A DNA stretch of 10,640 nucleotides from Anaerocolumna sp. (lineage in GTDB: Bacteria > Bacillota > Clostridia > Lachnospirales > Lachnospiraceae): contig JAQSYR010000129.1 in assembly GCA_029256035.1 (NCBI GenBank), positions 1-10,640 on the forward strand. The letters are read 5' to 3'. The position numbers and the translations under genes were made by a program. Shown piece after piece: positions 6,755 through 10,640 of the stretch. The notes under the pieces are model-generated. The model was not told where the DNA came from. It was given only the letters and a program-made list of their open reading frames with translations, and searched no databases. The first letter of the stretch is position 1. The number at the start of each line of letters is the position of its first letter.

Positions 6755-7087
6755 ATGCAAGAACAAGTAATGGTAACAGATGCTTTAAATTCAATTAATT
6801 CAGGATTAAAAAGCTTAGGTGACATGATTGCTCAAACAGAGAATCAGGAATTAAGACAGACTTTACAAAAAATGCGTAATGATGCAGAAACCTGTCAGTT
6901 TGAATTATATACCATAGCAAAAAGTAAAAATTATTATCAACCAGCACAAAAAGCAACACAAGAAGAAATTATGAATGTGAAAAACTTTGTTAATCAAAGT
7001 TCTCAATCCATGGGACAGGCACAAAGCGGAGGACAATCATTTGGTCAGTCAGGAAGTCAGTCACAAGGCATGAGTCAAATGAGATAA
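6755..7087 (+). CDS. CotF-family spore coat protein
   Basis: The 110 residues begin with a helical, ferritin-like region (about 3-85) typical of CotF-family coat proteins, with segments such as ENQELRQTLQKMRNDAE, ELYTIAKSKNYYQPAQ and a conserved Tyr-Tyr-x-Pro. A low-complexity tail rich in Gln, Ser and Gly with spaced Met (about 86-110) follows, as is common in coat proteins that become cross-linked. AGGAGG (6743-6748) is 6 bases before the ATG, and the upstream gene's TAG is part of it. Expected to act in the mother cell as part of the spore coat. CotF membership is from pattern recognition rather than a profile search. Confidence 0.82.
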   Translation: MQEQVMVTDALNSINSGLKSLGDMIAQTENQELRQTLQKMRNDAETCQFELYTIAKSKNYYQPAQKATQEEIMNVKNFVNQSSQSMGQAQSGGQSFGQSGSQSQGMSQMR

Positions 7088-7140
7088 TCTTTAAAATCAA
7101 GTGTGTTTTCTTATATAAAAGATGTTTCTTTATTAATTTA

Positions 7141-7187
7141 GCAGTATCACATTTTCAATGTTTTATGTATTTGAGGTGTGATGCTGC
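7141..7187 (+). repeat. Large hairpin downstream of the coat genes
   Basis: GCAGTATCACA (7141-7151) pairs with TGTGATGCTGC (7177-7187): 11 pairs with one T-G wobble, and a possible inner stem TCAA / TTGA. It lacks a T-tract on this strand, so it is not a standard intrinsic terminator. It may still mark the 3' end of the coat mRNA or be a regulatory site. Confidence 0.55.
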
Positions 7188-7216
7188 CTGTTAAAGATTG
7201 ATAAAAAATAAACAGT

Positions 7217-7232
7217 TAATTTGCACAAATTA
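7217..7232 (+). promoter_or_regulatory. Palindrome TAATTTG-CA-CAAATTA upstream of gapA
   Basis: Perfect 7-base arms are separated by CA. It contains the same ten bases, TTTGCACAAA, as the sites at 23-32 and 3708-3717. It lies about 63 bases upstream of the gapA -35 element. Possibly a site for a shared regulator. Confidence 0.4.
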
Positions 7233-7294
7233 GATTATAAGATTGAACAAATTTTGTAGTTTCTACTAGACTTAGCATAAATATGAATTTCTTC

Positions 7295-7323
7295 TTGATA
7301 TTTAGATTTAAAAAAGGTAAAAT
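7295..7323 (+). promoter_or_regulatory. SigA-type promoter for gapA
   Basis: TTGATA (7295-7300) and TAAAAT (7318-7323) are 17 bases apart. The start point would be near 7330, giving a leader of about 115 bases. Likely the main promoter for the glycolytic cluster. Confidence 0.62.
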
Positions 7324-7357
7324 GAAGGGGATTTGAGAGTATAAAAAAAGATTTTAC

Positions 7358-7416
7358 ATATATGCTAATAACTGTCTAGTCAAAATTGCATTAATTTCAA
7401 GTGATTAGCAGTATAT
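7358..7416 (+). repeat. Hairpin in the gapA leader
   Basis: TGCTAAT (7363-7369) pairs with ATTAGCA (7404-7410), extended by ATATA / TATAT past one bulged G: 12 pairs with a 34-base loop. It ends 16 bases before the AGGAGG of gapA. It could be a stabilising or regulatory leader structure. Confidence 0.45.
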
Positions 7417-7445
7417 TATATATTTAACTTATAGGAGGAATTATC

Positions 7446-8409
7446 ATGGCAGTAAAAGTAGCAATTAATGGGTTTGGACGTATTGGACGTCTTGCATTTA
7501 ACTAATCCTGAGATGCTTGCACATTTATTAAAATATGATTCAGCTCAGGGCAGATATGCAAAAAAAGATACTGTTTTTGCAAAAGAATCATCTATCGTTG
7601 TAGATGGCAAAGAAATTAAGATTTATGCAGAAGCAGATGCTAAGAACCTTCCATGGGGAGAAATCGGTGTAGACGTTGTACTTGAATGTACTGGTTTCTA
7701 TGTATCAAAAGCAAAATCACAGGCACATATTGATGCAGGTGCAAAAAAAGTTGTTATTTCCGCACCAGCTGGTGATGATTTACCTACAGTTGTATTCGGC
7801 GTAAATGAAAAAGTATTAAAAGCTGAAGATACTATTATATCTGCAGCATCTTGTACAACTAACTGTTTAGCGCCTATGGCATATAATTTAAATAAATTAG
7901 CTTCTATTCAAAAAGGTTTCATGACTACCATCCATGCATACACTGGTGACCAAATGGTATTAGACGGACCTCAAAGAAAAGGTGATTTAAGAAGAGCTCG
8001 TGCTGCTGCAATCAACATCGTTCCTAACTCTACAGGAGCTGCAAAAGCGATTGGCCTTGTTATTCCTGAATTATCCGGCAAATTAGACGGAGCTGCTCAA
8101 AGAGTTCCAGTTCCAACTGGTTCAACAACAGAATTAGTAGCAGTAGTAAATGGAACAGTTTCTAAGAATGATGTTAATGCAGTAATGAAAGCAGCTGCAA
8201 ATCCTTCTTTCGGATACACAGAAGAAGAATTAGTATCTTCTGATATTATCGGTATTACAGAAGGCTCTTTATTCGATGCTACACAGACTAAGGTTACAGA
8301 CTTAGGAAATGGACAGACTTTAGTTAAAATTGTTGCTTGGTATGATAATGAAAATTCTTACACAAGCCAGATGGTTAGAACAATTAAATATTTTGCTGAA
8401 TTAGCATAA
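7446..8409 (+). pseudogene. gapA: Glyceraldehyde-3-phosphate dehydrogenase, frameshifted by an internal deletion
   Basis: GapA oxidises glyceraldehyde-3-phosphate with NAD+ in glycolysis. With AGGAGG 7 bases upstream, the ATG at 7446 opens MAVKVAINGFGRIGRLAF, the standard NAD-binding start, but the frame hits TAA at 7503-7505. The rest of the protein resumes in the +1-shifted frame at 7498 as LTNPEMLAHLLKYDSAQGRY and runs intact to 8409, with the catalytic Cys in SCTTNC and the His in HAYTGDQ. In the family about 16 residues (pattern RQMF...VAIND) lie between these parts, so about 50 bases are missing. The loss removes the end of the first Rossmann beta-alpha-beta unit, including the NAD-ribose-binding Asp. 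The out-of-frame ATG at 7468 cannot rescue the N-terminus. Otherwise the gene looks strongly conserved with no other lesion, so the event is recent or an assembly error. Confidence 0.93.
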
Positions 8410-8464
8410 TAGATCCAATTATGGGTCCGGTCTTTGTAGATGAGTTGAGGAACGCTTACCTTTT

Positions 8465-8531
8465 ATTATGGATGTCCATAATTTAAGATAAAACTTAATA
8501 CCATATGGTATAAGTAGCCCTTTATATAGGG
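8465..8531 (+). repeat. Three palindromes in the gapA-pgk spacer
   Basis: In order: ATTATGGA-TG-TCCATAAT (8465-8482); ATACCATATGGTAT (8498-8511), extendable by CTT / AAG past a bulge; and CCCT-TTATAT-AGGG (8518-8531). None has a T-tract, so they are not terminators. They may set mRNA processing or stability between gapA and pgk. The last ends 9 bases before the GGAG of pgk. Confidence 0.55.
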
Positions 8532-8550
8532 GATAGGAAAGGAGTCTTTC

Positions 8551-9744
8551 ATGTTAAATAAAAAATCAGTAGATGATATTAACGTTAAAGGAAAAAGAGT
8601 ATTAGTAAGATGTGATTTTAATGTTCCATTACAAGAAGGAAAAATTACAGACGAAAACCGTCTTGTGGCGGCTTTGCCTACAATTAAAAAATTAATAAAT
8701 GATGGTGGAAAAGTGATTCTTTGCTCTCACCTTGGTAAACCAAAGGGAGAACCAAAACCAGAATTATCTTTAGCACCAGTAGCGGTACGTATGGCAGAAT
8801 TATTAGGACAACCAGTTGTTTTTGCTGCAGATGCAAATGTAGTAGGTGAAAATGCAAAGGCAGCAGTAGCTGCAATGAAAGATGGAGATGTTGTTCTTCT
8901 TGAGAATACTCGTTACAGAGCAGAGGAAACAAAAAACGGAGATGCATTTAGTGAAGAATTAGCATCACTTTGTGATGTATTTGTAAATGATGCATTTGGA
9001 ACTGCTCACAGAGCACATTGCTCCAATGTAGGTGTAACAAAATATGTTGACACTGCAGTAGTTGGATACTTAATGCAAAAAGAAATTGATTTCTTGGGCA
9101 ATGCTGTTGATAAGCCACAAAGACCTTTTGTAGCAATTTTAGGTGGATCTAAGGTATCTAGTAAAATTTCTGTTATTAATAATTTATTAGATAAAGTGGA
9201 TACGCTTATTATTGGCGGAGGTATGGCATATACATTTATGAAGGCTTTAGGTGAAGAAGTCGGAGGCTCTTTATTAGAAGCAGATTATTTAGACTATGCA
9301 AAAGAAATGATGGAAAAAGCAGAGAAAAAAGGAGTTAAACTATTAATTCCTATTGATACTGTAGTAGCAAAAGAATTTTCCAATGATTCAGAATTCAAAA
9401 CAGTAGGACGTGGACAAATAGAAGCTGGTTGGCAAGGACTTGATATTGGAGAAAAAACCTGCCAATTATATGCTGAAGCAATTAAAGGTGCTAAAACTGT
9501 TGTTTGGAATGGACCTATGGGTGTATTTGAAATGCCTAACTTTGCAACAGGTACAATCGCTGTAGCAAAAGCTATGGCTGAAATTGATGCTACAACAATT
9601 ATTGGTGGTGGTGATTCAGCAGCTGCCGTAAATATTCTTGGCTTTGGTGATAAAATGACACATATCTCAACTGGTGGCGGAGCTTCCCTCGAATTTTTGG
9701 AAGGTAAAGAACTGCCTGGAGTTGCAGCTGCTAACGATAAATAA
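8551..9744 (+). CDS. pgk: Phosphoglycerate kinase
   Basis: Pgk makes ATP and 3-phosphoglycerate from 1,3-bisphosphoglycerate and ADP in the cytoplasm. The 397 residues are full length (B. subtilis has 394). The N-domain shows RCDFNVPL at 20-27, Arg37, and SHLGKPKG near 59-66; the C-domain shows GGSKVSSK, GGGMAYTF and the nucleotide-binding GGGDSAAAV at about 352-360, then THISTGGGASLEFLEG. Nothing is missing. AAAGGAG sits 6 bases before the ATG. It follows gapA after a 141-base structured spacer with no terminator, so it is probably cotranscribed from the gapA promoter, possibly after RNA processing. Codon use is even and typical of a highly expressed gene. Confidence 0.98.
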   Translation: MLNKKSVDDINVKGKRVLVRCDFNVPLQEGKITDENRLVAALPTIKKLINDGGKVILCSHLGKPKGEPKPELSLAPVAVRMAELLGQPVVFAADANVVGENAKAAVAAMKDGDVVLLENTRYRAEETKNGDAFSEELASLCDVFVNDAFGTAHRAHCSNVGVTKYVDTAVVGYLMQKEIDFLGNAVDKPQRPFVAILGGSKVSSKISVINNLLDKVDTLIIGGGMAYTFMKALGEEVGGSLLEADYLDYAKEMMEKAEKKGVKLLIPIDTVVAKEFSNDSEFKTVGRGQIEAGWQGLDIGEKTCQLYAEAIKGAKTVVWNGPMGVFEMPNFATGTIAVAKAMAEIDATTIIGGGDSAAAVNILGFGDKMTHISTGGGASLEFLEGKELPGVAAANDK

Positions 9745-9754
9745 AAGGTAGCAC

Positions 9755-9833
9755 AAAGGCTGTTGTAAAAAAATGAGTTTAATTCTGAGCATAGTTCAGA
9801 AAGTTTAAGCAAAGATTTTACAGCGGCCTTTTT
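9755..9833 (+). terminator. Long hairpin with T-tract between pgk and tpiA
   Basis: A 16-pair stem with two G-T wobbles (9755-9770 with 9816-9831) encloses a second stem, TTCTGA / TCAGAA (9783-9788 with 9796-9801). A five-T tract (9829-9833) follows. It would act as a full or partial terminator, lowering tpiA expression relative to pgk, unless tpiA has its own promoter. Confidence 0.7.
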
Positions 9834-9837
9834 AGAA

Positions 9838-9898
9838 TGTGAAAGGGAAAAAGAAACGAAAGGATGCCATAGGATACTCTTTCACAATAAAATATGGC
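9838..9898 (+). repeat. Interlocking stems in the tpiA leader
   Basis: Stem A pairs TGTGAAAG (9838-9845) with CTTTCACA (9879-9886). Stem B pairs GCCATA (9866-9871) with TATGGC (9893-9898). The stems interleave, so they are either alternatives or a pseudoknot. They end about 38 bases before the tpiA start codon. Confidence 0.4.
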
Positions 9899-9936
9899 AA
9901 AACACATGTAAGTTTGTGGAATAAATGGGTGAAATT

Positions 9937-10640
9937 ATGAGAAGAAAAATTATTGCTGGTAACTGGAAGATGAATAAAACTCCAAGTGAGACGGTAACTT
10001 TAATTAATGAATTAAAACCACTTGTAGAAAGTGATGATGTAGATGTTGTTTTTTGTGTACCGGCAATTTCATTAACAACAGCAATGGATGCTGCAAAAGG
10101 CTCTAATATTGAAATTGGTGCTGAAAATATGTTTTATGAAGAAAGTGGTGCATATACAGGAGAAATCGCTCCTAATATGTTAACTGATATTGGAGTAAAG
10201 TATGTTATTATCGGTCATTCTGAAAGACGTGAATATTTTGCAGAAACAGATGTGACTGTAAATAAAAAAGTCCTTAAAGCATTTGAACATGGAATTACTC
10301 CAATTGTTTGTTGTGGAGAAACACTGACCCAAAGAGAACAGGGCGTTACCATTGACTTTATTCGCCAGCAGATTAAAATTGCATTCTTAAATGTAACTCC
10401 GGATCAGGCAAAAAAAGCAGTTATTGCTTATGAACCAATTTGGGCAATTGGAACAGGTAAAGTCGCTACTTCAGAACAGGCCCAGGAAGTTTGTAAGGCA
10501 ATTCGTCAATGTATTGCAGAAATTTATGATGATGCAACTGCTGCAGAGATTCGTATTCAATACGGCGGTAGTGTAACAGCAGCAAGTGCTGCCGAATTAT
10601 TTGCCATGCCAGACATCGATGGTGGATTAGTTGGTGGTGC
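9937..10640 (+). CDS. tpiA: Triosephosphate isomerase (3' end outside the window)
   Basis: TpiA interconverts dihydroxyacetone phosphate and glyceraldehyde-3-phosphate in the cytoplasm as a TIM-barrel dimer. The visible 234 codons lack only about the last 15 of a typical 248-250. The substrate-binding Asn9-Lys11 lies in AGNWKMN, the electrophile His94 in IIGHSERR, and the catalytic base Glu166 in AYEPIWAIGTG; the phosphate-binding QYGGSV (209-213) and the start of GGLVGGA follow. ATG at 9937 fits the family start; its ribosome site is GGGTGA (9927-9932), weaker than the AGGAGG of neighbours. It lies after the pgk terminator-like hairpin, so expression may be lower or separately driven. The frame is open to the window edge. 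Confidence 0.97.
   Translation, partial: MRRKIIAGNWKMNKTPSETVTLINELKPLVESDDVDVVFCVPAISLTTAMDAAKGSNIEIGAENMFYEESGAYTGEIAPNMLTDIGVKYVIIGHSERREYFAETDVTVNKKVLKAFEHGITPIVCCGETLTQREQGVTIDFIRQQIKIAFLNVTPDQAKKAVIAYEPIWAIGTGKVATSEQAQEVCKAIRQCIAEIYDDATAAEIRIQYGGSVTAASAAELFAMPDIDGGLVGG

Larger units (their letters stand above)
7088..7445 (+). other. Regulatory spacer between coat genes and gapA
   Basis: These 358 bases hold no gene I can support. They contain a large hairpin (7141-7187), the palindrome TAATTTG-CA-CAAATTA (7217-7232), a SigA-type promoter (7295-7323) and a leader hairpin (7358-7416). No CcpA cre site or Rex-type TTGTTAA-TTAACAA site was recognised. Confidence 0.55.

Noticed and set aside
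7201..7445. A Rex redox-regulator site upstream of gapA
   Set aside because: No TTGTTAA-N4-TTAACAA-like sequence is present.
7468..7500. A separate GapA starting at the ATG at 7468
   Set aside because: This ATG is out of frame with the true N-terminus and lies inside its codons. It has no ribosome site of its own, and the residues from it before LTNPEM do not resemble a GapA start.
8438..8455. A CcpA cre site in the gapA-pgk spacer (TTGAGGAACGCTTACC)
   Set aside because: The central CG is off by one position relative to the cre consensus and several fixed bases fail.

Overview
The window is AT-rich DNA from a spore-forming Gram-positive anaerobe of class Clostridia, most likely Lachnospiraceae or a close relative. 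This rests on the order recN - spoIVB - spo0A, a Spo0A with all key residues, a pair of CotF-type spore coat genes, strong AGGAGG ribosome sites, and the cluster gapA - pgk - tpiA. The assignment comes from family knowledge, not a database search.

Layout, all genes on the + strand: (1) 1-1898, a SigA-type promoter with a LexA-like box, recN (TTG start) and a clear terminator. (2) 2004-3167, spoIVB, the forespore signalling protease; its reading frame ends before the catalytic serine. (3) 3168-3798, a gene-free stretch of about 630 bases with two SigA-type promoters and several strong inverted repeats, leading into spo0A (3799-4602) and its terminator. (4) 4850-6393, a near-consensus promoter and glgA (glycogen synthase). 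(5) 6481-7087, a terminator that abuts the ribosome site of two small coat-protein genes. (6) 7088-7445, a regulatory stretch with a hairpin, a repeated palindrome, a promoter and a leader hairpin. (7) 7446-10640, lower glycolysis: gapA (broken by an internal deletion), pgk (intact) and tpiA (cut by the window end), with structured spacers between them.

How they fit together: Spo0A commits the cell to sporulation, SpoIVB relays the forespore signal to the mother cell, and the coat proteins would be made late. GlgA makes the glycogen (granulose) that many clostridia store at the onset of sporulation. GapA, Pgk and TpiA are central glycolytic enzymes.

The most notable observations are two deletions in highly conserved genes. 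gapA has lost about 50 bases near its start, and spoIVB seems to have lost about 40 codons in frame, including the Ser motif. Either the strain carries real lesions or the assembly collapsed at both places. Other points of interest are a TTTG-CA-CAAA palindrome found only at three regulatory places, and the dense array of inverted repeats before spo0A. I found no mobile element, CRISPR array, tRNA or rRNA, and no wholly new multi-gene system.
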